64,000 bases of DNA from a virus: IMG/VR virus record IMGVR_UViG_3300030012_002034, positions 43,382-107,381 of that record; one strand, written 5' to 3'. Shown here piece by piece: positions 25,579-31,820 of this stretch; the first letter of the stretch is position 1, and every line of letters begins with the position of its first letter. The notes under the pieces are model-generated. The model made no database searches, was not told where the DNA came from, and worked only from the letters and a program-made list of their open reading frames with translations. A program made the position numbers and the translations under genes.

Positions 25579-26625
25579 CTATATATGCAAAAAGCCCTTT
25601 CTAGATTTTTCAGCAGCGCAAACCAAATTCCATAAAACCCTAGCACCAACATTTGCATCCCATTTTGATGAAGAATCAATAGAAACTTCTGATAAATCAA
25701 AACCAATTATTTTTCTTTGAGACTCTACAATTTTAAAAATCAAATAAATAGCTTCATCAAATTCTAACCCACCCGGAACTGGCGTTCCAGTTGATGGGCA
25801 CAAATAAGGACATAAGCCATCTATATCAAAACTTATATAAACATGCTCAGGTAGTTCAGAAATAATTTCATTTACTTGATCGTCCCAAGTAAGCCCTTTA
25901 AACCTACCCTCTTTTAATGTAGCATCAAAAAAGGTTTTAATTTTATCATTATTATCAGAAAAGACAAACTCTTCAGAAGAAAAATCACGAACACCAACTT
26001 GAACAAGTTTTGTTAAATTATTACACTCTTTTAGGACATTATACATGATTGAAGCATGAGATTGATCAAAATCTTGATAAGAATCTCTTAAATCGCAATG
26101 CGCATCAATTTGAAGAATCCCAAAGGAAGAATATTTCTCATCCAATGCTAGAATTAATCCTAATGGAACCGAATGCTCTCCTCCCAAAACCGAAACTAGA
26201 ACATCCTTATCAAGTAAATCTTTAGCTCTTTTATAAAGGCTTTCTTTTAATTGGTTATTAAACTGATTAACCGTGTTAACAAAATCCTTAAACTCAATAT
26301 TTTGATTGATACTCCCCCCTTCTTCCAGAAAAGTAAGATAAGCAATAGATTTTTCAGATAAGTGATTATTAATCTCTTTCCATTCAGAAGATAATTGAGA
26401 AAGAAAAACTTTTGTCTGATGAGCATTTGACAATTTATGATGAAAAAAATCAAGTTGTAAAGATTCCTCTAAAATACTTTTAGGGGCATCAGAGGCTCCT
26501 TTTCCGTATGAAGTAGTTAAATCCCATGGTATAGATATTATTACTTGATTAGCATCTTTTTGTGCAACAGGAAATCCAAAAATATTTCCATTGGAAATTC
26601 CAACCTTATTTGGATCAAAAGACAT
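25579..26625 (-). CDS. speB: ureohydrolase (agmatinase/arginase family)
   Basis: 348 residues with the full dinuclear manganese signature: GGEHS (His151), LQIDAHCD (Asp174, His176, Asp178) and SFDIDG (Asp267, Asp269), followed by PSTGTPVPGG and a late Glu in GFDLSEVS. QSHASIMYN after the DAH motif resembles agmatinases and related enzymes more than the arginase SGNVHG loop. The expected reaction is agmatine to putrescine plus urea, though arginase, guanidinobutyrase or guanidinase activity cannot be excluded by eye. The gene stands alone: a hairpin precedes it, and a promoter-like motif for the next group begins 8 bases beyond its stop. It looks like a separately acquired cassette inside the fibre region. 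Together with the two SpeD-type genes it suggests a polyamine pathway. Confidence 0.85.
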   Translation of the reverse strand: MSFDPNKVGISNGNIFGFPVAQKDANQVIISIPWDLTTSYGKGASDAPKSILEESLQLDFFHHKLSNAHQTKVFLSQLSSEWKEINNHLSEKSIAYLTFLEEGGSINQNIEFKDFVNTVNQFNNQLKESLYKRAKDLLDKDVLVSVLGGEHSVPLGLILALDEKYSSFGILQIDAHCDLRDSYQDFDQSHASIMYNVLKECNNLTKLVQVGVRDFSSEEFVFSDNNDKIKTFFDATLKEGRFKGLTWDDQVNEIISELPEHVYISFDIDGLCPYLCPSTGTPVPGGLEFDEAIYLIFKIVESQRKIIGFDLSEVSIDSSSKWDANVGARVLWNLVCAAEKSRKGFLHI

Positions 26626-26639
26626 TTAGAATTTTTAAA

Positions 26640-26673
26640 AAATTAAAGCCCCAGAAATACATCCAGGGCCTTG
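26640..26673 (-). terminator. possible terminator between fibre-like gene and speB
   Basis: Imperfect inverted repeat: aagccc near 26647-26652 with gggcctt near 26667-26673; on the minus strand it is followed by TTTAATTTTTTAAAAA. Four to seven base pairs with a bulge, so weaker than the other terminators in the window. Confidence 0.45.
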
Positions 26674-26705
26674 ATAACCAATTAAATTATTAATTATGAG
26701 CTTCT

Positions 26706-27131
26706 TTACCAACAAGTACCTTCACAGTCTAATGGCATACATACAACAACAGGTATTGAACAATCTAGAGTTTCCTCTCCATTTTGTATTTTAAAAGTTT
26801 TTACAAGTGAAAAAAGTTGACCTGGTGCTACGCCTCCTTCAGCTGCTTCTGCACAACTAGTAAATGTATTACATGCAAGCAAAAGTTTAAGAGAACTTTC
26901 TCCTGCTGCTGCTGATGCTTCAGCTGCTGCTTCATTTGCTGTAGTTGCTAATTCACTTACTTCATTAATTTGTTGTTGATTTTTAATTGTTGTTGTAGAA
27001 ATAGTTGCAATATCAGCATTAACTTGAGGAATAACTTGATTATTCATTTGACCTGTAGTAACAGGTTTCATATCAGCTCCTTTGTTTAACAACTTATCAG
27101 GAGATACTGCTTTTAGTTTTTTAACTGCCAT
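26706..27131 (-). CDS. fibre-like protein with shared N-terminal motif (copy A)
   Basis: 141 residues. The first 35 residues (MAVKKLKAVSPDKLLNKGAD then MKPVTTGQMNN) are clearly related to the start of the neighbouring 198-residue protein. Then comes a coiled-coil-like part with isoleucine/threonine/asparagine (IATISTTTIKNQQQINEVSE) and an Ala/Glu helix, ending with Cys residues (DCSIPVVVCMPLDCEGTCW). A common N-terminus joined to different ends suggests a docking domain of fibre proteins. Confidence 0.55.
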   Translation of the reverse strand: MAVKKLKAVSPDKLLNKGADMKPVTTGQMNNQVIPQVNADIATISTTTIKNQQQINEVSELATTANEAAAEASAAAGESSLKLLLACNTFTSCAEAAEGGVAPGQLFSLVKTFKIQNGEETLDCSIPVVVCMPLDCEGTCW

Positions 27132-27151
27132 TGTTTAAAGTTTTAATTAGA

Positions 27152-27748
27152 TTATGAGAATGGAGTTGCTGCAGTACCAGAATGACCTAATTCTGCACGT
27201 ACTCTCCACTCAGTATCAGAAATACCTACAAACTCAATTTTATCACCAACTAGTCCTCCAGTTGTAGTACCATTTAATGTAATCGCAGTACTTCCTGCAG
27301 CAGCAAAATAAGATATAGCATCTCCTCCAGCTATGTGACTGTTAAGTAGGGCATAACCACTTATTGTGGTTCCTGCACTAACTCCTATAAGATGATTACC
27401 AGAAGTTACCTTTTTTGTTATTAAAACAGTTATTCTTGCGCCTTCTGATGGAGTAGGTAATCCTAGAATTATACCTAGATTTCCTACCACAAGATATTCA
27501 TTTCCAGCCGCTCCAACTGGTGGTAGTAAGGGGTTAATTGGTGTTAAATCTGGTAATGTAACAAGACCAGTAAACTTAGGATCATTAATATCTGCTTTTA
27601 AAGCAATAGCTGATGCATTAGTTGATACTTCTGCTGCTATCTGTCCTTTTAAATCATTATTCCAATCTCCTACTTTTAAAGGAGTCATATCTACTTCCTT
27701 CAAAAGATTTTTACTAGGGGAAGTAGGAACTATTTTCTTTAGTGCCAT
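27152..27748 (-). CDS. fibre-like protein with shared N-terminal motif (copy B)
   Basis: 198 residues. N-terminus MALKKIVPTSPSKNLLKEVD then MTPLKVGDWNN parallels its neighbour. Residues about 38-70 (VSTNASAIALKADINDPKFT G) resemble the short trimeric repeats common in phage fibres, and the rest is beta-rich (NHLIGVSAGTTISGYALLNS). It probably forms a fibre or spike. First gene behind the promoter-like motif at 27788. Confidence 0.6.
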   Translation of the reverse strand: MALKKIVPTSPSKNLLKEVDMTPLKVGDWNNDLKGQIAAEVSTNASAIALKADINDPKFTGLVTLPDLTPINPLLPPVGAAGNEYLVVGNLGIILGLPTPSEGARITVLITKKVTSGNHLIGVSAGTTISGYALLNSHIAGGDAISYFAAAGSTAITLNGTTTGGLVGDKIEFVGISDTEWRVRAELGHSGTAATPFS

Positions 27749-27787
27749 TTTTTTAAATTTATAAATTCTTAATTAGTATACTAATAT

Positions 27788-27798
27788 TAATATACAAA
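27788..27798 (-). promoter_or_regulatory. repeated motif TTTGTATATTA upstream of fibre-like genes
   Basis: Exact copy of the 11-base motif, 40 bases upstream of the start codon at 27748 and just after the stop of the membrane protein gene at 27807. Confidence 0.6.
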
Positions 27799-27806
27799 AA
27801 ATATTT

Positions 27807-28184
27807 TTAATTTCTAAGTAATCTGTTCATAAATGCAGAAAAACCTAATCCATATACTGCTCTACATATTATAGTTATTATGACTGAGTCTATGATATTT
27901 TGATAGTTTCCTTGTAATACAAAAAATAATCCAGCAAATAAAAAAATATTTCTAAGAAATTTCATTAGATGCCAAGCATCCGTTACAAATACAAATATTG
28001 TAGTAGAACCTGGAAACTTAGCTCCATATCTAGGGTCATTAAGCTTGTACTTATTCTTCCAAGATATTTCTGGATTCCAAAAAGCGTGATTAAATGAACT
28101 AAATTTAGATCTGTAAAAATGAAATTGTAATGTATCCATATGAGCTTCTGCTATACCAGCTAGGAAAAACATTAACAATTCCAT
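27807..28184 (-). CDS. membrane protein of unknown function
   Basis: 125 residues. N-terminal membrane-prone helix (MELLMFFLAGIAEAHMDTLQ), a Trp/Asn/Lys-rich soluble loop (FWNPEISWKNKYKLNDPRYG), then two hydrophobic segments near residues 75-92 and 97-117. The loop motif WNP-SWKNKY recurs, from memory, in membrane proteins of Bacteroidota and their phages; no function is known to me. Possibly acts on the host envelope. Confidence 0.55.
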   Translation of the reverse strand: MELLMFFLAGIAEAHMDTLQFHFYRSKFSSFNHAFWNPEISWKNKYKLNDPRYGAKFPGSTTIFVFVTDAWHLMKFLRNIFLFAGLFFVLQGNYQNIIDSVIITIICRAVYGLGFSAFMNRLLRN

Positions 28185-28186
28185 TC

Positions 28187-28408
28187 TTAATCTTTTTTTC
28201 TATAATATTCTAGTTCGTGAGCTATAGTTCCTCCTAATGCTCCAATACATGCTATACCTACACCAATCTTTAAATACCAACTATGTAAATATTGATCAGT
28301 AACTAAACAATATATATAAAACCCTAGACAAGTAGATGCTAGAGTTATAGTTGCTAATGATGTCAGCACATCTAATTTGCGTCTCCACTTTGGATTAAGC
28401 AATCCCAT
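28187..28408 (-). CDS. small two-TM membrane protein
   Basis: 73 residues with two hydrophobic segments (TSLATITLASTCLGFYIYCL and LKIGVGIACIGALGGTIAHE), basic N-terminus and Lys-rich end. Shares base 28408 with the upstream gene stop, so translationally coupled. Could be a second holin-like or superinfection protein; nothing decides. Confidence 0.5.
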   Translation of the reverse strand: MGLLNPKWRRKLDVLTSLATITLASTCLGFYIYCLVTDQYLHSWYLKIGVGIACIGALGGTIAHELEYYRKKD

Positions 28409-28782
28409 TATCTTAAAGATTTACCTTGGATTACTTTAGGAGGGCACATTCCGCCCATTCCCATTTTTGTAGCACCGCCTCTTTTCTTTTTACGTTTATT
28501 ATATGCATCTTTCATTATGCTAAACATAACATTTTTATTTTCATTTGCTTTTTGGATCTTATCAAGATCTTGACCTGTCATTCCGCCCAATTTCTTTTTA
28601 TCAATTGTATACTCTCCAGTATCATAGTTAACATTTACACCAGAGCTAATACTTTTAGTTTGTCTATCAATAAGCTTGTCATATAATCTTCCAGCTTTTT
28701 TAGCTTTTCCAGCTTCTTTTGCTTTTGTGTATTTATCATACGTTCTTAGCTCTCTTTTAGCTAATCTATCTACTTTTGCCAT
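28408..28782 (-). CDS. small basic protein with Gly/Met-rich end
   Basis: 124 residues, Lys/Arg/Tyr-rich helix at the start (KRELRTYDKYTKAKEAGKAK), then NYDTGEYTIDKKKLGGMTGQ, ending KKKRGGATKMGMGGMCPPK. The GGATKMGMGG style end occurs in other basic virion proteins of this arm. It probably binds nucleic acid or is an internal head protein; family not recognised. Confidence 0.5.
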   Translation of the reverse strand: MAKVDRLAKRELRTYDKYTKAKEAGKAKKAGRLYDKLIDRQTKSISSGVNVNYDTGEYTIDKKKLGGMTGQDLDKIQKANENKNVMFSIMKDAYNKRKKKRGGATKMGMGGMCPPKVIQGKSLR

Positions 28783-28784
28783 AA

Positions 28785-29327
28785 TTATCTGTTTTTTCTT
28801 GCTCCTCCTCTAGAGTAGTTTCTAAGAGTTTTAGCTTTAATTACTGAACCACCTGTCTTTCTGTTACCAGGAATAGTAACCTCGTCAAGAGGAATTGGAT
28901 TTGTTTCTGTTCCAAAAGGTTGAAACTTAACCATTTTATTAAGATCAGCACCATAGCCCAATTCTTCTCTCAGTGCTTCCATTTGCGCTTGTCTTGCAGC
29001 TGCTCTATTAGCTGCGTTATTTTTCATCATGCTATCCATGATTTGTCTATCAACTGAATCAAGTTGATCTAGTTTTGTAGCAAATTGATCTGCCTCACTT
29101 CTAAATGGAACAAAGTTAACATTACTAACTGCATCCATAAACTCAGTTTTAGGACCAGCAGTTTGATACTTTTTTAACTTCTTTTTCTTTTTAGTACCTC
29201 CTTTTTTCATGGGGGTTAGGCTTTTAGCCATAGGCTTAGCTGCACCTCCTCCGTACATTTTCTTTATTTTCTTTTTTTTAGATGGTCTACCTACTTTAGA
29301 TCCATATGTTCCTTTACCTCTTGGCAT
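28785..29327 (-). CDS. basic virion-type protein (MPRGKGTYGS family)
   Basis: 180 residues. The first 55 are very basic (MPRGKGTYGSKVGRPSKKKK, KKGGTKKKKKLKKYQ), the middle is an Asp/Met/Ala helix (FATKLDQLDSVDRQIMDSMM), and the end is again basic (RNYSRGGARKNR). The MPRGKGTYGSKVGRP start is a pattern I remember from structural-arm genes of crAss-like and marine Bacteroidota phages. Role unknown; likely packaged with DNA. Confidence 0.6.
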   Translation of the reverse strand: MPRGKGTYGSKVGRPSKKKKIKKMYGGGAAKPMAKSLTPMKKGGTKKKKKLKKYQTAGPKTEFMDAVSNVNFVPFRSEADQFATKLDQLDSVDRQIMDSMMKNNAANRAAARQAQMEALREELGYGADLNKMVKFQPFGTETNPIPLDEVTIPGNRKTGGSVIKAKTLRNYSRGGARKNR

Positions 29328-29356
29328 AATTTCTTTTTTTTAAATACGTATACAAC

Positions 29357-29367
29357 TAATATACAAA
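29357..29367 (-). promoter_or_regulatory. repeated motif TTTGTATATTA at head of virion arm
   Basis: Exact copy of the 11-base motif, 30 bases upstream of the start at 29327 and directly after the stop of the speD-like gene. Confidence 0.6.
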
Positions 29368-29379
29368 AAAATTTTGATA

Positions 29380-29772
29380 TTATCCTATACTACTTTTGAG
29401 TTCTTCTGGCCATAATTGAACTATCTCGTAGTTTCTATCAAATAATTTAGCCGAAGTTTCCCGCATTCCGTAAGAACTAGCAATCAAATCTACCGTATCT
29501 TTTTCAAAAAACTTACATGAGTAAACATCTAACTGATAATCTAGACTTTCATCCCATGTATGAACTGCAATATGAGATGTAGTAATTATACCAACACCAG
29601 ATACTCCTGGATGATCATTTGGTTCATACCCTACAACAGGATTTATAGGCATTGTCTTGACATACTGCATATCAAGTGCCTCAACTAAATTATTTATTAA
29701 ACTAGTTACTTCTTCAATAGTTAAAGATTTATCTAGAGTTCCTTTAGATACAAGATGTTTATGATTAAGCAT
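29380..29772 (-). CDS. speD: SpeD-family pyruvoyl decarboxylase (AdoMetDC paralogue, substrate uncertain)
   Basis: 130 residues from ATG at 29772, the normal size of class 1b AdoMet decarboxylase. In-frame codons continue upstream to 29943 but pass through a hairpin and a promoter, so I reject a longer start. Conserved features: SGVGIITTSHIAVHTWDES with the cleavage serine (Ser66, which becomes the pyruvoyl group), His71, and Cys86 in LDVYSC. The residue before the serine is Thr, not the Glu of canonical AdoMetDC (ESH), and the PEYGYA segment after HTW is replaced by DESLDYQ. Related SpeD proteins have been reported to decarboxylate arginine or ornithine instead of AdoMet, so the substrate is open. 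First gene of the minus arm. Confidence 0.8.
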   Translation of the reverse strand: MLNHKHLVSKGTLDKSLTIEEVTSLINNLVEALDMQYVKTMPINPVVGYEPNDHPGVSGVGIITTSHIAVHTWDESLDYQLDVYSCKFFEKDTVDLIASSYGMRETSAKLFDRNYEIVQLWPEELKSSIG

Positions 29773-29788
29773 ATTAATAATTTTAGAA

Positions 29789-29814
29789 AAGGGCCGCCAA
29801 CTAGAGCAGCCCTT
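29789..29814 (-). promoter_or_regulatory. hairpin in the speD leader (attenuator-like)
   Basis: Stem aagggccgc (29789-29797) with gcagccctt (29806-29814), nine base pairs with one G.T wobble and an 8-base loop, followed on the minus strand by TTTTCTAAAA. It lies between the speD promoter-like element and the start codon. It could be a leaky terminator, an attenuator or a transcript-stabilising hairpin. Confidence 0.5.
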
Positions 29815-29846
29815 CAGGAAGAATATGAAAATATATTTGAACATCA

Positions 29847-29874
29847 CAAATATAATAACTTTTTTTGTATACAA
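29847..29874 (-). promoter_or_regulatory. Bacteroidota-type promoter for speD
   Basis: On the minus strand TTG (29874-29872), 17-base spacer, TATATTTG (29854-29847), matching TTG-N17-TANNTTTG. The start of transcription would fall near 29841, giving a leader of about 70 bases with one hairpin. Confidence 0.6.
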
Positions 29875-30073
29875 CGGTATATGGAAAAATAATGTGCAAT
29901 AAGTTGTAGTGGGTATTATATAACAATACCCCCCTGCCACCACCCCTCTGGCCTACCCCCCTTGCTTGGCATGGCCAACACACAAAATCTGACTACACAA
30001 AATAAAAAAAATTTCTGCAGGGAAAGTTTGCCTTCCCTCTCCCACACACAGGCCCTCACACCTCCAACCCTCA

Positions 30074-30093
30074 GACCTCTCTGAATTGATTGT
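30074..30093 (+). promoter_or_regulatory. early-unit leader motif copy 1 (GACCTCTCTGAATTGAT)
   Basis: First of five copies of GAC(C/A)TCTCTNAATT(G/A)AT found only in the first 1.8 kb of the plus arm (30074, 30571, 30858, 31303, 31801). The first four each lie 39-47 bases before an ATG, usually right after a terminator. Likely promoter or 5' end element. Confidence 0.65.
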
Positions 30094-30112
30094 AAATATA
30101 AAACTTATAATT

Positions 30113-30250
30113 ATGATTTCAATTTATTTAATTAAGAGATATAATCTCACATTACCTTCTGACAAGGTCAAAGCAGTTATTGCCGGTGTATGTTTATCTG
30201 CACCAATAGTAATACCTACAGTTCTAGTACTAACCGGAATAATACTATAA
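30113..30250 (+). CDS. 45-residue membrane peptide
   Basis: ATG at 30113, stop TAA at 30248-30250. One membrane segment over most of the C-terminal half (AVIAGVCLSAPIVIPTVLVL), preceded by a basic N-terminus (IKRYNLTLPSDKVK). First gene behind leader motif 1 and three bases before the next start, so an early operon of small membrane proteins. Function unknown; small early membrane proteins of phages often act on host entry or superinfection. Confidence 0.6.
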   Translation: MISIYLIKRYNLTLPSDKVKAVIAGVCLSAPIVIPTVLVLTGIIL

Positions 30251-30253
30251 GCC

Positions 30254-30475
30254 ATGAGATATAAAAGATTAAAACTAATAGTATTTAAGCATCTATGTTT
30301 CTTACTTAGTGTGTTATATATGGTAGCATCTATATTCTGCTGGATGGAAATAGCAGTTACTGAACCAAGATATACTACTGATGCAAGTCTAATAGTTGCA
30401 TTTGTAACAATGCTTCTTGCTGCTGTTTCCTGGTTAGGATTTATGGAATGTAGAACTAAACTACAGAAGCTATGA
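30254..30475 (+). CDS. 73-residue two-TM membrane protein
   Basis: Two membrane segments: residues about 10-28 (KHLCFLLSVLYMVASIFCWM) and 42-60 (ASLIVAFVTMLLAAVSWLGF), with a basic start and short basic end. Second gene of the early unit. No family recognised. Confidence 0.6.
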   Translation: MRYKRLKLIVFKHLCFLLSVLYMVASIFCWMEIAVTEPRYTTDASLIVAFVTMLLAAVSWLGFMECRTKLQKL

Positions 30476-30552
30476 ATGATATAGCTACTATTATCCTGGT
30501 ATCAATTCTGCTATACTCACAGTATAAACTAAATAATAAGTACGGAGACTAG
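30472..30552 (+). CDS. 26-residue membrane peptide
   Basis: ATG at 30472 overlaps the stop of the previous gene (ATGA), stop TAG at 30550-30552 inside the terminator stem. The sequence is MNDIATIILVSILLYSQYKL plus a short polar tail, a single hydrophobic helix. The coupled start favours a real gene, but at this length it remains tentative. Confidence 0.4.
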   Translation: MNDIATIILVSILLYSQYKLNNKYGD

Positions 30553-30570
30553 ATCTCTGTATTTTTTTTA
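30542..30570 (+). terminator. terminator of the first early unit
   Basis: Stem acggaga (30542-30548) with tctctgt (30554-30560), one G.T pair, then eight T residues. The next leader motif begins at once at 30571. Confidence 0.7.
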
Positions 30571-30590
30571 GACCTCTCTGAATTAATAGG
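30571..30590 (+). promoter_or_regulatory. early-unit leader motif copy 2
   Basis: GACCTCTCTGAATTAATAGG directly after the terminator T run and 41 bases before the ATG at 30612. See copy 1. Confidence 0.65.
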
Positions 30591-30611
30591 GAACTTTAAA
30601 TTTATAAAATT

Positions 30612-30821
30612 ATGATATCCGCATTTATTATTGACATGATTAGAGAATATGAAAATGAATTAGATCTTCCGCAAGAAGAAAGATACACTGATAGTGATTT
30701 CTTCTATATGGAGATGCAACAAGCTGATGCTATATTACGCCAGCTTAAAGCAAAGATTGCAGAAGAACAGCACTATGCTGATCAGATGCTAATGATTCAA
30801 AGCATAATTTCTAAGTTCTAA
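30612..30821 (+). CDS. 69-residue acidic helical early protein
   Basis: Entirely soluble, Glu/Asp/Gln/Met-rich helix (IREYENELDLPQEERYTDSD, QADAILRQLKAKIAEEQ). Own leader motif and own terminator make it a single-gene transcription unit. No family recognised; small acidic early proteins often bind and redirect host enzymes, but no evidence here. Confidence 0.6.
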   Translation: MISAFIIDMIREYENELDLPQEERYTDSDFFYMEMQQADAILRQLKAKIAEEQHYADQMLMIQSIISKF

Positions 30822-30828
30822 TAAAGAG

Positions 30829-30853
30829 TCCTCTGTATAGAGGATTTTTTTTT
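30829..30853 (+). terminator. terminator of second early unit
   Basis: Perfect stem tcctct (30829-30834), loop GTAT, agagga (30839-30844), then nine T. Confidence 0.85.
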
Positions 30854-30857
30854 GGAG

Positions 30858-30876
30858 GACCTCTCTTAATTAATAG
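30858..30876 (+). promoter_or_regulatory. early-unit leader motif copy 3
   Basis: GACCTCTCTTAATTAATAG, 41 bases before the ATG at 30899 and five bases after a terminator. Confidence 0.65.
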
Positions 30877-30898
30877 TAACTTATAAATTATATATATT

Positions 30899-31207
30899 AT
30901 GCAAAATTTTTATTTAAAGTATGATTGCACACAGCTATCTAAAGGACATGGAATACATCGTAAAGGCCCTAATGCAATAGAAGCAAGTACAGTTTTGAAT
31001 GAGATTATACCATTTTATGCAAACTTAAAAAGGACACTTGAGTTCTCCAGAAAGCGGGGAAATAAACTTGCAGTACGTGTTATATCTAACCATGATAACT
31101 TCAGAGTTGTTGATATTGAATTAATAGGTGATGATTGGCACTATAAATGGAGGTTTGGTCTTGACATAGAACTATGGTCTTTCTTACCGGAAATACAAGA
31201 GGGTTAA
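30899..31207 (+). CDS. 102-residue early protein
   Basis: Alpha/beta protein with a basic first half (KRTLEFSRKRGNKLAVRVIS) and a Trp-rich end (GDDWHYKWRFGLDIELWSFL). No family recognised. Single-gene unit with its own leader motif; a weak terminator overlaps its stop codon. Confidence 0.6.
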   Translation: MQNFYLKYDCTQLSKGHGIHRKGPNAIEASTVLNEIIPFYANLKRTLEFSRKRGNKLAVRVISNHDNFRVVDIELIGDDWHYKWRFGLDIELWSFLPEIQEG

Positions 31208-31216
31208 TACCCTTTT
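31200..31216 (+). terminator. weak terminator overlapping stop codon
   Basis: agggt (31200-31204), loop TAAT, accct (31209-31213), then TTT. Short stem; the stop codon lies partly in the loop. Confidence 0.4.
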
Positions 31217-31302
31217 GTTTTCCAACCAACTTGGGGAGCATATATGCCCGTTTGTGCAAAGGCGCAAGAGACTAAAAATTTTATTCTAAAATTTGGCTTT
31301 TA

Positions 31303-31322
31303 GACATCTCTTAATTGATAGG
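31303..31322 (+). promoter_or_regulatory. early-unit leader motif copy 4
   Basis: GACATCTCTTAATTGATAGG, 47 bases before the ATG at 31350. The 20 bases before it (TTATTCTAAAATTTGGCTTT) are nearly repeated before copy 5, so copies 4 and 5 form a longer repeat of about 40 bases. Confidence 0.65.
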
Positions 31323-31349
31323 AATTATTAATCATTTAAATTTACAATT

Positions 31350-31718
31350 ATGGCAAAGCCTAAATTTGAAAGCGTTACTTTAAGTAACGGCACACCCGCT
31401 AAAGTAGCGCAGGTATCAGCAGAGTTAATCTCAATTAATGAGAATGACATTTATGAAAACAAGAATGGTACTCAGTACCGCCTTTGTACAATCAAGTTTG
31501 ATAACGGTAATAAAGTTATGACTCCTGGTGCAATGATGTATGAGAGTAACTACCAGAAAGGCGTTACTGTCGGTAGCCATTATCTTGCAGAAATTACATT
31601 AACTGCTGATAATGACCCGCTATTTATTTGCTCTGCATTGTCTCAAAGACAGTCAGTATCTAACAGTGACTTTGATGTAGAAGTTACTGCTGCTGATTTC
31701 TCTGAAGCAGGCAAATAA
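31350..31718 (+). CDS. 122-residue OB-like early protein
   Basis: Beta-rich sequence: FESVTLSNGTPAKVAQVSAE, QYRLCTIKFDNGNKVMTPGA, SHYLAEITLTADNDPLFICS, then an acidic tail. Strand pattern and acidic end fit a small OB-fold or beta-barrel, for instance a single-strand DNA-binding or adaptor protein; the sequence alone does not decide. It is a highly regular single-gene unit (leader motif, gene, strong terminator), so probably well expressed early. Confidence 0.6.
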   Translation: MAKPKFESVTLSNGTPAKVAQVSAELISINENDIYENKNGTQYRLCTIKFDNGNKVMTPGAMMYESNYQKGVTVGSHYLAEITLTADNDPLFICSALSQRQSVSNSDFDVEVTAADFSEAGK

Positions 31719-31730
31719 ACCTACACACAA

Positions 31731-31758
31731 AAGACAGACTAATACTCTGTCTTTTTTT
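31731..31758 (+). terminator. strong terminator after OB-like gene
   Basis: Perfect 8-bp stem aagacaga (31731-31738) with tctgtctt (31746-31753), loop of seven, then a T run. Confidence 0.85.
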
Positions 31759-31800
31759 CTACCTTAGAAAAATTCTTTATTCTAAAGAATTTGGCTTAAA

Positions 31801-31820
31801 GACATCTCTAAATTGATTAT
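31801..31820 (+). promoter_or_regulatory. early-unit leader motif copy 5, no gene behind it
   Basis: GACATCTCTAAATTGATTAT preceded by TTATTCTAAAGAATTTGGCT. Unlike copies 1-4 it is followed by about 500 bases without a gene, so its product may be a non-coding RNA. Confidence 0.6.

Larger units (their letters stand above)
29773..30112. other. divergent intergenic region between the two arms
   Basis: 340 bases without a convincing gene. From left to right it holds the speD leader hairpin and promoter, a C-rich tract (densest 29929-29975, continuing weakly to 30080), an inverted repeat agggaa/ttccct (30019-30038) and the first copy of the plus-arm leader motif (30074). Its base composition is very unlike the rest of the window. 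Candidate roles are replication origin and divergent control region. Confidence 0.6.

Noticed and set aside
29773-29943. N-terminal extension of the speD reading frame by 57 codons to an ATG at 29943
   Set aside because: The extension runs through a promoter-like element and a GC-rich hairpin and adds a hydrophobic, Cys/Trp-rich sequence unlike SpeD proteins; the inner ATG gives the normal family length.
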